Shown here piece after piece: positions 40,401 to 54,473 of a stretch of DNA of 64,000 nt. The number at the start of each line of letters is the position of its first letter. Position 1 is the stretch's first letter. The notes beneath the pieces are model-generated. The model was not told the DNA's origin. It searched no databases and worked only from the letters and a program-made list of their open reading frames with translations. This DNA comes from Anoplolepis gracilipes (taxonomy: Eukaryota; Arthropoda; Insecta; Hymenoptera; Formicidae). Both the position numbers and the translations under genes were made by a program. The DNA lies in NCBI RefSeq assembly GCF_047496725.1, contig NC_132970.1:11290501-11354500 (forward strand), read 5' to 3'.

Positions 40401-41044
40401 GATCTGATAAAAAATGTAATGGAAAATTAATCGTAAGATTAATCCTATCGCTGAGCGCGCGGTGGGTCAAAGAGAGCGATGAAGCGAGAAAAGGAAAGGG
40501 TAAGAGCAAAATATATCGAATAATGTAATGTATAACGCCAAAGCCTAAAAATCATCAAAAGCCTAAAATGTGTCGACGACAGACATGACTGGCCTCTCTC
40601 ATCGTGCACCATCTACGAGCCAATAACGGTCTTCGATCGAACCGTCCATGGGTCATACACGTGTATGTATATATACACACGCCGGTTACAAAGTATACGC
40701 ACAGCAGCACGCACAAACCAGCTTATGTGCGTGTGTTTGAGCCAGAAACTGGGCGCTCGTCCAAATCTGTCAGTAGGTCAGTCAGAGAAGCCATCGTACT
40801 CGACCGAATATCCGGGCGTGACCTTGACCAAGAATCATTCTTCTATCCATCTGGTACCTGGCGGCTTGTCGACTTCATCTTGAAAAATTCTGCTTCCGTG
40901 AAGAAACGTGCGTGGGTCAATCATGTCAAACGCAACGCTAGTGTCAGGGGTCAATAGGCACATTGGCACTGTAAATAATTACATATTTGCGCAAACCGCT
41001 GCTAATTTTTATAATTTATCGAAGACAGGCGATTCATCTTCCTA

Positions 41045-41090
<46 letters not shown>

Positions 41091-41586
41091 TCTCTCTTTC
41101 TCTCTTCTCTCATACGTCCCTATTAATGTTAGATTTAAAGAAAAGACGGATGTATCATTAACATCGTGTTATATTATTAACACCGTGCCCTTTCTCAAAG
41201 TCTATAAAGTTTCAGAGATTAGAAATATATCAATATGTGCCTCACAAATAACGGTAAGCTATGTGAAAGTCATTTCGCAAGTGTGTATTCTTCGGTAAGA
41301 TAGGTGGCAAACGAACGGAGCCGAGATAAGCATTAGCGACGTTAATTGGAATTCATTCGGCAAATACCAATTCGCTGCCATGAACAATTTTACTGAAAAT
41401 TACACAATTATCGTGATTAAATAGATTACAAAAAATCAATCTAATCACAATTGCACTACTTATACTACAAGGTATTAACGATCCCATGCGTCTTAATATA
41501 ATTGACTCGCACACTTCGCTCAAATTACTCAAAAGAAAGAATTATAAAATTTTTTCGCTAGTAATCGGTGATAGTTTGCAACATTT
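37470..41586. other. Intergenic region, no supported gene
   Basis: Spacer between two Osiris genes. It is AT-rich to 39780, then holds a GC-richer stretch (39780-40950) with no coding support, possibly regulatory, and a CT tract at 41049-41085. The open frame at 40604-40957 has no recognisable domain. Confidence 0.6.
41049..41085. repeat. (CT)n microsatellite
   Basis: About 37 bp of TC dinucleotides, with imperfect TTTCTC units continuing to 41108. Confidence 0.95.
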
Positions 41587-43094
41587 TCACCCATAAGGAT
41601 TGCGGAACAAATGATAATTCGTGTAACCTAACTGGTAATCGTTTCTGTGCCAATTAGTGTCATCTTGTCCATATCCTGCAAAGAGAATATTAAAATGCGT
41701 ATTAAAAAATTACGGTAATTCTAAGTAAATAGGCGTAGAAGTATTTTCCTAACACGTAGCAATTTCGTGTGAAAAAGAAATTCAATATCACGGCAAATAT
41801 TAATATTGAACATTTATGATGCGCTCTCTGAAGATTAAAAAAGTAATAATACATCTAATTATGTCAAATGTACAGTTATCGAAACAAACTCTACAGATGT
41901 CAAATCAAATCCACTATTTGCTACTTTATCGCTGTCGACTGACATTAAATATATTGATGTCAGCATCAATGTTTCATATATATATTCATTTATAAAGGTG
42001 CATCAGGTAGCTGTTATTTGCACTATATGAACGATGCTGATCTTAACTTAGCCTACATAATTTACAACTATGCAAAGCTACTATGCTGTACTAGTTACTC
42101 TTGTTCGGTAAAGAAATTTATTTCACATTAGCACACATGACATAAGAATATCAAATGCAGCGACGAATTATTAGAAAAAGAATTCCAAATTCAATAATTT
42201 TTAATAGCTTTTGAGATTATAACCAATTACAACACTTAAATATTTTTGTTATTCTCTCTCTCTATATATTTTTTTTGTTTAATCTATTTAAAAGTTTGCA
42301 ACAAACAAATAATAAATGCTTACTTAATATTATATTTCAAAAAAAAATATTCTTACCCGTTGGATAGTCACTTGATTCCACTGCAGTGGACCATAAATGA
42401 AAAGGTTGCTGTGAATGATGACCACCTTGATATTGACTTTGACTTTGTATTTTGCAAACTTTTAAATGCGCCAATATCGACGATAAAAGTATCGATCCAA
42501 ATACAAGAATCTTTTTGATAAAGTGAACTCCTAAGATAATTGGTAATAGCAATAGCTTTAATTTTATTAGATTTAATATAATAAGAACCGGAAAGATTAT
42601 AGACTTTTTCTTCTTGAAAATTCGCCAATCACCTGTAAAATAATATAATTTATTAATTTTTCATCTTTCGAACACCACTATTATAATCTATAGAACTATT
42701 GATATCAAATTATTAATCGTTAAATATCGTTGCCGTTACAAGAAATACAAGGAAATAAACACTGTCATTTCACCGTCGCATTCATCCGTTTTTTTTCAAA
42801 TATACAGGACAGTGTAACAGATTGCATAGTTTCTGCAGTGATAATACTTGTTTCATAACATTACCCGTTATCCGAAACAAATGCAATAGAAGCACAAAAT
42901 TCACTACGATTATGTTATCAGATACGAATTTTAATGTCCCGTTGTATAAAACAGTATAAGTACACTTTTTCTTTTTTGACAAGAAATCAATATATTATCA
43001 TAAAGACTTTAATAACTTCAAGAATCTCAAGAATACAAAATGTAAAAAATAATTTTAGTATATATATATTTGTGTTTTTACATCCATCAAAATT

Positions 43095-43137
<43 letters not shown>

Positions 43138-44022
43138 CATATTTAATACTATATATATACACGGTATGTCCCAAAAATTCCCGGATTGAATGTTTAAATT
43201 TAATACTAGGGGCGCGATTTTCCTGTACTTTTAGGAGTATGTTGAGGAATCTTATCGCACCTTTCATGTAAAGTTTCAACAAGCTACGTTCAAATTCAAG
43301 GAGCATTCACACGTTTCGCATGAACGGTGTTTGTAAAGATGCGTTACTCATAGTAAAATGGTTATTAATATGGAGCAACGTGTTGCAATTAAATTTTGTT
43401 TTAAAGCCGGTTTAAATGTGACGGAAACGTACATCAGACTATTTTCTTTTTCCAAAAATAAAGTTGCAGTGAAAAATAAATCGATTTAACACGATTAAGG
43501 ACATTCAAAAAGCAATAACCGAGACGCTGAAGATTCTGCAAAAAGATTTTATCTGTGATATGCGAAACTTGAAAATGCCGAGTCGATCAATGCGTAGCAA
43601 TAAATGGAGACTATTTTGAATAAACAATATGCAAAAATGTTTCTCAATTTTCCGAGCATGCAGAGCTTCTCAGTTATTATTTTTAGATGTCCTCAGTTGT
43701 GTTAAATCCTTTCCGCAGATAAGTTGCAGTTGAAAGGTTTCCTTGCGGAAAAAGAAAATAATCTGGCGAACGTTTCCGTCGCATTCAAACTTTAAAACAA
43801 AATTTAATTGCAACACGTTGCTCCATATTAATATCCATTTTACAATACCGTAACAAACACCGTTCATGAGAAATGTTTAATCACTGCTTGAATTTGAACG
43901 TAACTTGCTGAAACTTTGCACGGAGTACGCGATAAGTTCCCTCAACATACTCCCAAAAGTACAGGCAAATCGCGCCACTAGTATTGAATTTAAAAATTCA
44001 GTCCGAGAATTTTTGGGACATA

Positions 44023-44058
<36 letters not shown>

Positions 44059-44177
44059 TATGTCCCAAAAATTCTCGGACTGAATTTTTAAATTCAATAC
44101 TAGTGGCGCGATTTGCCTGTACTTTTGGGAGTATGTTGAGGGAACTTATCGCGTACTCCGTGCAAAGTTTCAGCAAG

Positions 44178-44218
<41 letters not shown>

Positions 44219-44695
44219 AAAATAAAAATATATATAGATTATAAATTTAGAAAATCAAAAAATAAGAACGCATAGAAAATTATAATATTTCCAGATATAT
44301 TATTATTGACATGAATATTTATTTATTAATATTATTATTTTATCGTTCGATAAATCTGCTATCGCAAATCTTACCTTCGACTTCTTCTTTATCTTTCATC
44401 TGCGTAAGTTCATCTTCGTCCACTAACATCAAACTCGACGGAAAGCCTCTGGTAACTGCTGAATTGTCTACCGTATATACAATGGCACGTTTTGTCAATA
44501 AATCCTCTACGCTATCCCTAACAAAGTTCAGGGTTTCCGTTATGCTGCTCTTAAATGCTCGAAAACGTGGTAAATAGGGCAAAAAGGACTGCTTGTGCAT
44601 CGATGGTATCCTTATTATTCGAAACGGCCCATAATTAAATTCCTAAATTGTAATATTTTTTCAGTTAATTATAATTTTATAAATTATATAAGTTT

Positions 44696-44784
<89 letters not shown>

Positions 44785-45400
44785 ATTATAATTATTATTA
44801 TCTGATTTATATTAATCATTAAACGACTTGTGTTTTAATTAACTTTTTACAAATTTTATCATTTCGCAATTAATATATTATGTATTTAATATAGTTAGAT
44901 CAAAATCATATATAAATCAAAGTTAAATCAAATAATATTAATAACTTTATTATTTTATATTATGTATGTACGAGTAAAAATATTATATATAAAATAATAC
45001 AGTATATTTATTTTGAACTATTACTTATTCTTCATTTGTTATATAATTAGCATTGTATGATATGAGCTAATTTCTAAACTTTTCAAATGTAATTAGACAC
45101 AATGTAGACTAATTACATTTAATAGAGGTATTGTTTACAGGAAACACTTACCTTCTCTCTAACTATTGTATTCAACCACCTTACAACTTTGTATTTCCCG
45201 CAAGTTGTTAAATCTTTGTGCAAACTACATTCCGTTTGGCATTTTTGAACAAAAAGATTCGTTGTATTATCAAATGTCAATGAGTGAGTTCGTCGAGAAC
45301 AAATAATCAACAGAATTAATATCCAACACGATATTTGGGTCACTCTTGGACATCCGGTTCTGCAAGACCACTTGATAACTTCAAAATTTTCGCACTTCAT
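41587..45400 (-). CDS. Divergent Osiris family protein at the cluster edge (4 exons, 293 aa)
   Basis: Coding exons are 45400-45152, 44642-44375, 42632-42357 and 41675-41587; phases agree (882 nt). An N-terminal hydrophobic segment (about 24-34, CWILILLIIC) acts as signal or anchor. Cysteines at 54, 58 and 67 replace the usual pair. Exon 2 carries the soluble middle part. Exon 3 opens with a Lys cluster (FKKKK), then a Leu/Ile-rich hydrophobic stretch (about 182-222), then Gln/Ser/His-rich sequence. The short last exon ends QLGYTNYHLFRNPYG, where LGY replaces LAY. The start is uncertain: an ATG at 45472 would add 24 residues. I chose 45400 because it gives a more compact N-terminus. A composite mariner lies in intron 2. 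It is the outermost cluster member before the mitochondrial genes, perhaps Osi2-, Osi1- or Osi24-like; not resolved. Confidence 0.82.
43098..43135. repeat. (TA)n microsatellite
   Basis: About 35 bp of TA dinucleotides next to the left end of the mariner remnant. Confidence 0.9.
43160..44182. mobile_element. Composite, internally deleted mariner (Tc1/mariner) element
   Basis: The left end (ggtatgtcccaaaaattc at about 43162) is followed by a leader and an ATG frame near 43360 reading MVINMEQRVAIKFCFKAG, the usual start of an insect mariner transposase. The middle is lost: a piece of the 3' end follows, including VAINGDYFE-stop near 43587-43617. A second leader plus N-terminus then appears on the other strand (43866-43650), and its end at 44032 meets a (TA)n palindrome. 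A third end copy runs in direct orientation from 44054 to about 44182. No intact transposase remains, so the element cannot move by itself. It sits in intron 2 of the edge Osiris gene. Confidence 0.85.
44184..44216. repeat. (TA)n microsatellite
   Basis: About 30 bp of TA dinucleotides flanking the third mariner end. Confidence 0.9.
44697..44781. repeat. (CA)n-(TA)n microsatellite
   Basis: About 30 bp of CA followed by TA repeats, in intron 1 of the edge Osiris gene. Confidence 0.93.
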
Positions 45401-45719
45401 AATGTAAATAAACAATTTTAATCTTGCACTATTAATTTTGATCGTTTCAATTAATCGGTTTATATATCTCATTGCAGACGAAAACAATCAGCTGTCCGGT
45501 GCCGAATTTTCGTATAGTCATTATCGATCGTAAATCGTATGAATCATCGAGATGCCCCATACAGGGAAAAAAAGAAAGAGAGTTCTGTAATTAATTAAAA
45601 AGAAATCATAAATGACGTTAAACAAAGTGTAAAAAAAAAAATTAACGTCACGAGATCGCACACTATTTTCACAGCACCGTGATGTACATTGCAGACAGAC
45701 GAGATTAGATGCACTGCTT

Positions 45720-45754
45720 ACTGACAGTGGTGAGAAGTGTCCTGACCATTTATA
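45720..45754 (-). promoter_or_regulatory. TATA plus initiator core promoter of the edge Osiris gene
   Basis: On the minus strand TATAAA (45754-45749) is followed 32 bp later by the A of TCAGT (45722). This matches the arthropod spacing of TATA and Inr. It would give a leader of about 320 nt before the ATG at 45400, with an early upstream ORF of six codons at 45689. A second TATATAAA at 45459-45466 would give a shorter leader. Confidence 0.65.
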
Positions 45755-45799
45755 CGGCGTACATTTAGGTCGGTGGGGGTAACGGTCCATGGCTTAGAT

Positions 45800-48700
45800 A
45801 ATGTTGTACAGAGAGATTGCCACTGCACTCTATACGATACAACGTGTTGGGAGACACGTAGAGAATTCGCTGATGGTTAGTTGGTCGTAGAATTTCCACG
45901 TAATGACAGTAAAACAAGCTCAGAATTTGTAACATTAAATAAAATACCTAAAAAATGAGGGAAAAGTACCAGAAAAATTATACCGGATAACATTTTGCGA
46001 AAGAGAATGCTTCTCGATAGATTTATTAATATTCTTTGCTAATCGTTATTTCTAATCACATTTTTTTGTTTGCAGAAAAAATGTAAAAGGATATTTGTTT
46101 AATAAAAATTATATAAATTTATTACATTTGTATCTATATAAAAAAATGTCAAGCTATCTTAAAAATCTCAATCTGACTTTCTTATCCGATTGTTTTAATA
46201 GATCCTGGGAAAAATATAAATATAATTTTATTTTTTATTAAAAAAATAATTTTAACGGTACATCACAGTTGCACGATGAAATTGTCAACCTAACGGCTGC
46301 CAGACAATCAAGATATCTCATGAAGGTTCTTACTTGAAGCAACAGCGGTGAACCACACCGTAATTATTGTTAAACGTTATATATTCCATTTTCATTCACA
46401 GTACATGATTAGCAAGCAGGGTGTCCTGTAATCGTAGTTACAGAATGGGAGCATACGGCAACGCACGTGCCGTAATAACAATGTCCCTTCAGTTATCCGT
46501 TTCACAGATCCAGGAAAAGGTTTTTCTCCGTGACATTCTCTTCCACGCAATTGTAAATGAACATTCCTCGAGTGGGAGCGTTACATTATCTAAGGCACCC
46601 ACCCGTAACGATCCTCAATTTTTTATCTGATATAATCACAGGTAACGTTATAATTCGTAAATTATCTCTACCTAAAGCGGAAAATGAACACTATAAAATT
46701 AGACCCATAATTTGATTTTTGAGGAAATATTTTTGTACCAGAAACTTTAACCCGTATAATTTGTCTGAAACCCGATTTCTTTTTAGTGAAAAAGAAATTG
46801 TAAAATTGTACAATTTTCCTGTCTTTTTCTATCATCAAAATATTTATTATTTCTTATAAATTGAAGCGCAGGAATATAATTTAAAATAATTAGACATTAT
46901 ATATATATTGAGAGTTAATTTTGAGATATTTAATATTAAATATTAAGCAATCAAGTTTAAAAAATAATTCCTGTAATCATCACTGCAAAAAATCGAATAT
47001 AAATTAAGTAAGGAATATGAAAGAGGCAAAATATTTATGACCTTAGAATATATTTAAACTAAAATTGTTATATAATAACCAGTAGAACTTGGCAAGGAAC
47101 AAATAAGATAATAAGAGAACGAGAGACGATTGATCGACCTATTAACGCCATTGCACTCTCCACAGGAGTGGAATCAGAATATCATACGCTACATATATAT
47201 ATACATATTTACAACGCAGCCTCTTTCTGCAACCGGTTTGTAACCTTCGTACGACAGTTGTGCGTCTTACTTTGGTTTCGAATCGTTTATTTGCCATTCG
47301 AGTGCAATTTTTAAAAACCACTCTCTTCCTTCACGGTTAATATCTGGTCTTCTTGGCATGCTTGACTTACTTTAAGAGACCTATGTAAGCTATCATATTG
47401 AAGCAACATTGTACCATAAATGCACAAATAAACTAAATAAATAAAATCAAATAATAAAAAGTTGAATTGATCCAACAGTAACTCATCGAATCTAAATATA
47501 TATACATATAATTTTACAATTTTTATAGCATTGTTGACATGTTGTACATGCCAGTTTGGGTATGTCATACCTAAGCTGATATACAACTACTTTTTATATA
47601 TCTATTTTTATTTATGATATAAAAAATCTGGCTGCATACGTGTGCTTTTTATTTTAAATCTATCTAATGATCAGATAATTGAATGTTTACATTATAAATC
47701 TTACAACTTACATAATATTATAGGATAGAAGAATACTTAGAAAAGAAGATTTATTTTATTGAAAATGTAGAGAACCAGAAAAATCCTGTCCAATCAAAAA
47801 TATAATAATAAATTTTATTTGTTCTCTATTATACGTGATATTTTGACTCTTAGTAGCTTCGTCGGGCTTATTTTTCGAGCTGCAAAAAAAATCCAATTTG
47901 TTAAAACGATTCCGAGCAATATTTTCGCGGAACGCAACCCGGAAGAGACGACGTCTTACTCTACTGGCCTGGAAATATAGATCTATCACATCTGCATAAG
48001 GAACGCATAATTACCGAAAGATCGTTTTCTACGAATATTTTATCGCGTTTATAGGGATGCGCTTATTGCGATAACGAGAAATGAATAACAAATATGCCGC
48101 ACCGGAAACATGACGAGCGACGAGCACGTTCGAGCTTTCACTCGCGGCTACGAGCGCGACAGAAAAAGGATACGCGTCGCAGGTGACCGTCATTCATCGA
48201 CTTCCACGTTAAAGATTATGAGGTAAGAAGACGCGCAATGATGAGCATCGGGTGGGATACTATGGGGGGAAGCGTACGCTTGTCGCTCGCCATGTAACCT
48301 GTTTATCCCTTTGCCGATTGACCCAGTACGAAACATCGACAGGATATGAAATGATAATCTCGAGTAATCGGTTGCAACTGATTGCACCAATCTTGATAAT
48401 CTAGTTTGTTATACATTTCTAATTAGAAACTAAGTTCGCGAGAGAGGCGCAAAAAACTGGAAAGATCATTATCCTCCTTTATTAAACCTTTGCTGAACAT
48501 CATTAATCATCACAGTTTACAATCTCAAAGCTTACACTCGAAGATTCTACTAATGGAAAATGTATCAAGCTGTGCGCACACAAGTGTAAAATGTGAATTT
48601 AAATCGTTTATTTTGGAAGAAAAAATATATGATTTTTGTGATATTAATTTTATATACATACATACATCAAAGAAGCGCGAAGGAAAAAGAGAAATAAATG

Positions 48701-51632
48701 TATGTAACATCCAATTATATAATTTTCTTGTTATCTTTTATTATATTAGCATAAAATATTAGAATTTAATCTTTCGAAAAATAATTATATCACTTATTAA
48801 TAATTAACAATTATGCTATTTATATTTTAGATAAAATGTAAATAAAAATTCAAAGAATGTTGTTAACGTCGATATTTATAAGCAATAATATTTATGTACG
48901 TACATCTCATCTGATTTATATCTCATTCAACGATTCATTTAATTTCTTTATCTATTTGCGAAAACAGAGGTTCTGCGTTGTTAGACATCGACAATTACTT
49001 ATTTTTTATTTTAATATTATATCGCAAACCCATTTGATAATTATAATACTTGAGATCCGTTATAAAAATGAATAAAAGACACGAAACTTCGTAGCCGCTA
49101 TCAAGTCTTGAAGCCTACGTGTTGTGTGTTGCACAATGTTAGATACAATTTATTTTACACTATGTTAAAAAGCGGAACTAATCGATAATATTCTGGAGAT
49201 TCGCGAGATTTATTTTAGTTACTTATTGTTAGTTGCGCTCACTTTATAACATTTAGCCTATTTCATGGAGAGCCCATTATGCACTTAAATATTACATATT
49301 AGCACATATCACATAACACGGGAATGACAGGATATTATGACAATCGTCCGAGAAACGTTAAACGATACAAAAAAACCTGCAAAGCTACATAAAAATTTTA
49401 TTTTACATTAAAGCAAAATAATTTATATAATATTCATATCATAAAAATTTTCATATTTCCGTTCTTTTTTCTTTTTTTGAGAAAAAGTTATTCTTGTAAA
49501 CCGTTATATATATGTATATATTATCTTTCTTTCAAGTAATTAACATTTATTTGTAATGGGTCAAACATATCATCAATGAATATTACTAATTTACATTTGA
49601 TTAAACAGTTAGCATGAATTGAAGATGTATTTGCGTCAATCACGCTATTCGATCCATGACCAGAGAAACAACTTAGAGTCGGGTCGCAAGAAAGTCTCGA
49701 TTAAGGCCTTTGACTGTCAACATTGTGGGATCATAAATCATAGATTGTCGCGCGACAATTGCGTACATTATGAATAGAAAATGCATGGCTTTTTCTTTTT
49801 GTTTCGTTCGCGAGACCGAGAACGCAATTCTACGCAAATAGTAAAAACCACAACAATACAATGAAATTACAAAGTAGAAATATATGTTAAAATATAAAGG
49901 TAGATATTATCTATGTTTCTATACTTTTAATATTTAATCCACTGGATATTTCCAGCAAAATTTGCTTTTGTGACTTATATATATATATATGTTATTATAT
50001 ATTATTTTTATATATGTTATATATTATTTTTATATGTTATTATATATATATTATTTTTTAATTTTCAAAGTTTTAATCACAATAAAAATTACACTTTTTT
50101 TAATCATAAAAATTATACTAAAAATATCTTATTATCTACTTTCTCCTGTGTTATAAATTTAATAAAAATAATTATTAAAATTTATAAAATAAAACTTAAC
50201 TTGCAATAAAATAAAAGTCTTATATAATTTCTGAAAATATTTTACACTCATCTAATAAACATTCTCTTTACTATGTCGACTACTATATCTATTAATCAAA
50301 GGCTTATTATGAATCTAGAGATGCATGTACCGATTACATGCATCAGTACTTTTTCAATTCGCGATATAATCAAGTGTCATTTTATACTTATCATTATCTG
50401 TAAAATCCATTGATTACTCAAGATTAAAATTTTGCTTCGAAACATAGTCTTTTATACAGCAGATAATTTTAAAGAATATAATATTCATAATAAAATTACC
50501 AGATTCAGTGAAGGTTATAAGTTCATTGTTAAATTTTTGTATATGTAGATGTATATGTAATTTTGTATATTATTATATATAGTGTACAAAAAAAAATGTA
50601 AATATTAATTTCTTTGTGTCTAAGCAACCTACATCTGTTTATTCAAGCGAATATTCAAGAGACTCGATATTCGAAATAAAAAGAATTGAGATCACTCGCT
50701 TTTTCAGAATCTATTGTCGATAATAGTGTGGTTATTGTAACAGGAAATATGCAACTGTTATAAAAAAATGTTCTTCTAAATGCAAATATAAACAATTGCA
50801 GCTACTTAAAAACTCATTCCCATAAAAGTGTGCAAAATACATATATCAATTCATTAATGCACGCGTCAAAATGGACAAACTATAAGTAAGCATATAAGAA
50901 CTGTCTATGCGCAAAAAAAAGTAATTGCTATATCATTTCTTCGAATATAAAAGATAAAAGATTGTATTCTACTCTTCAGCAAATAAAGCATAGTATTGTA
51001 TCTATTTTAATTGCCAATAGAATTGCATGTTCAAATAAAATTGTTTAGAAAGGGAAGAAAGAATATTACATATCTCATACTCTCTGCCTGAAGTTATCGT
51101 TTCAAGATCATAAACTGCTGTAAACGATCATAAAGATAATCATTCAATGAATAATGTAATTAGATGCAATAATAGACACGATAATACGAGATGTCAAACA
51201 TAACATTGATGTTAATAATTTGAAGATACGTAAAACAATAAAATAAAGCAAAATAAAAATAAATAATCGAGAAAGAGAAAAAGATTATACATAGAAATAA
51301 CATTTATCATACTAGAGTGTGTCCAACAAAAAAACATAAAAATTTATATTTAGATATGTCTAATTCTATGGAATGCTTTCGAATTACTCTTGTCATTCTC
51401 TAATAACTTACCGGAAGTTGAAAATTATTCTAAAATTTGAACGCTAAATTATCATAACTTTGATTTCAAGTAACCTGGACATAATGTGCCGGAAATATCT
51501 TTATTGAGTATTTCAATGCAAGATTGTATCCTCAATAGAGTAGACATGTAGAAAAACATGTTACGCATGAGCTAACACTCTTGCCTAAAGCTGAAGCGTA
51601 ATGCAACACACACACACACACACACACACATC

Positions 51633-51694
<62 letters not shown>

Positions 51695-53400
51695 TGCATA
51701 TGCTTGCACCACAGTAAATATATACGTCTATACAATTTTCTACGATCCATAGTCATTCTATCTTCGTACCTTTTGTTTTTGGTCCCACCTTTATGTTCGA
51801 TTGCTAGCAAGTAGGCTAGTAGAGTGCATCTTTGCTATTATTATTCTAGTATTAAATGTGGCATACAGAAAAAATAAACATCATTGGAAAGATGATATCT
51901 AAAAACAATTTACTCAATGCATTAGCTAAATGCTGTTTCATAATTACTTAAGCAAAATTATCACTTTAACACATAAATATTACTTCTTTCTCTCAAGCAA
52001 GTATTTTTCTGGATTTCTTTGACAGTGTAAAATTAATTTTTGCAAACTTAAGCTAATATTCTGCAATTAATTAAGTACTAAGTATAATAAAAGGATTAAA
52101 TATTATAATATGTATTTTTCACTTTATAATATTTTTATGACATTTTATATACGTGTATATACAATATATATATATATATATATAAAGTGTTATAAAAATA
52201 TTTTACATAAAATTAAAAACCGATGTATGATAATATTTTGTTTAACTAATTCCGAGTGAGTTTTTTCAAAATTATTTTACATTCCAGATATATGTATTTA
52301 TACAATTGTCTAATAATAATGTCTGTGAAACAAATCAGCCTTTTTATAATGTTTATACGAAATTATATTCTTATACGGAACACTTAAAATATTAATATAC
52401 ATTGCGTTGCATTTCACTCTACAATGAAAAAGTATATAATTAGATCCTACAGGCATTAGGTTGTGATTCTGAGGAAATTAACGGACTCGTTTCTATCTTC
52501 TAAGTCTCGAATACCAATTCGAGATACCTGTAATTATCACATGATACATTTTGATCTATAATATATTATATATTATAAAATTAATATAATAAAGATTACG
52601 TGGAAGATAATAACTTCTTGAAATTAAAATTATAAAATAATTCATAGTTAATATATACAGTTGACAAATTTATATTTTAAATATAAAGTAAATAAATTTT
52701 GTCAAAAGCTTTTTTTGACCTTCTTTTACGTTTCCATCAAAAATTGCAATACAGTCACCACGTTAATTAGTGTTAATAAGATTATATGGAACAATCTATT
52801 TTAATGATCAATTCACGATAAACTCACAATCACGTATGACCTACTTTTTTAAAACAAATATTAGTTATTTTTTAATTATAAAAAAAATGCTGCTAATGAC
52901 ATATTAAACATTGCTACTGAGTTGTAGATATATATAACCAAAAATGTGTATGTCGACAAAAAATCGTAGTTTAATCAAATACAAGTATTTTAATTAAAAT
53001 TGTTTACTTTATTTCATAGATTATTATTTTCGCATGCAAATAATCTATCCGATACTCTGAATTAAGGTATACTTATCAGAAAAAAAGTACAATTACATAT
53101 AATTGAACATATAACTAAAGATTACTGTTAGAACAGTAAACCTAAATTGCGTCATTAAAATCAAGTCAAGTATAGTACGACGAGAGAAAGTTCGGTGAAC
53201 GATCGGGCATTCGTTAAAAAATATATAACGCCAAAAAAAATATGTCGATCATCTAGTAATAATTTCGTATAATTTAGGTCGTCTCCGCGATTGACATAGT
53301 ACCCTTGCTAATAAGAGAAAAGTCGGTTCGTAATTAACGTATCAATGGTAGATTTGCATGATAATAGTTGGAAACAATACTATATAATTTGCAAGGTTAC
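45800..53400. other. Long intergenic region, no supported gene
   Basis: 7.6 kb, mostly very AT-rich. GC-richer patches at 46270-46620 and 48000-48400 may be regulatory. A CA-TA microsatellite lies at 51607-51691. Open frames here lack domains and splice support. Confidence 0.6.
51607..51691. repeat. (CA)n-(TA)n microsatellite
   Basis: About 23 bp of CA, a short break, then about 50 bp of TA. Confidence 0.95.
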
Positions 53401-53422
53401 AATCATTGTATATCTAACCTTC

Positions 53423-54158
53423 TTATGCTTTATTCATTTGAGTCACACTTGACATAGATTCTTCTTCTCCTTCTTGTTCTCTATAATATAAAATAATGAT
53501 TTCTAGATCTGATGTTAGATATCATATACAGTAATGTTTAATTTTCTAACCATTATGATAAAAATATTAATTATATAATGTGGTTGAATTGCAGAGACGA
53601 GAAAAATGGAAAAATAAAATATTCCATTAGTATTGTGTCTAAAATAAACTTCTAATATATATTTATATCTTTGACACAACTTTCAAATTTTAATTGCCTT
53701 AATATATGTATAAACATGAAACAATAAAGATTAATTTACTTCAAAAATTCTTTCTAATATAATTACGCAATTCCACAGAATAATATTCCACAGGAGACAA
53801 AATTGATTAACATATTATATTTTATTAAAATTCAATTAATTAATAAGATCAATGCATCACCACTAATTGCTAATTGAAACGTTATTTGTAATTATTAAAA
53901 TCAATCATTAAAATATACACTGGTCTAATATATTATACTTTATAAAAATGAAAAAAAATTATTTGTACTACTTATTATAAACAATTATACATAATGCTAC
54001 ATATATAAGGAATATATTAAGCTGTGTCTTAAGTGTTCTTGTTATCGATAGACGATTCAATTAGGAGAAAGAATTTAGTTAGCAAGCTCACTTAGCGATA
54101 TTATCGCCTTGAAAGTGAGTTTCTTGTCCCAGAAAACCCCTTTAAAAGAATCAAAGCT
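53423..54158 (-). CDS. Possible 3' end of an unrecognised gene (two short exons)
   Basis: On the minus strand a 67-nt segment (54158-54092) lies between aaattacag and CTAA/GTGAGC. It has one open frame, reading SFDSFKGVFWDKKLTFKAII. A second segment (53478-53423) after tatagag continues in phase with QEGEEESMSSVTQMNKA and a stop. A competing acceptor two bases earlier (tatag) gives a different short ending. I recognise no family and cannot find convincing upstream exons between 54170 and 55450. A gene divergent from the sideroflexin promoter would fit the geometry. Chance is a real alternative. Confidence 0.2.
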
Positions 54159-54473
54159 CTGTAATTTAAAAATTTAAATACATACAACAGGTACATGATG
54201 ATAATAATGTTCATCATTTGTTACAATACTCATAAAATGTATATACAAAAATAATATTATATTATCACTTATAATATTATATTATAAATATTATACAACA
54301 AGGCTATGCATTTATTATATAAGTAAGTTTACCTAGATTCGCAAGAAAGCATATTTACACAGATGAAAGATATTAACATATTTATCATTAACTATTTATC
54401 AACTCTATGTAAGATTATTTAAAAATTTAAAAATATTTTATGAAACAGTTGAAATGATTAAATAATTAGACTT

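Noticed and set aside
43877..44216. Two nearly identical open frames facing each other
   Set aside because: They are the two arms of the mirrored mariner end, not genes.
45401..45487. Longer N-terminus for the edge Osiris gene
   Set aside because: The 45487 start is a TTG codon. The ATG at 45472 remains possible but I judged 45400 more likely.
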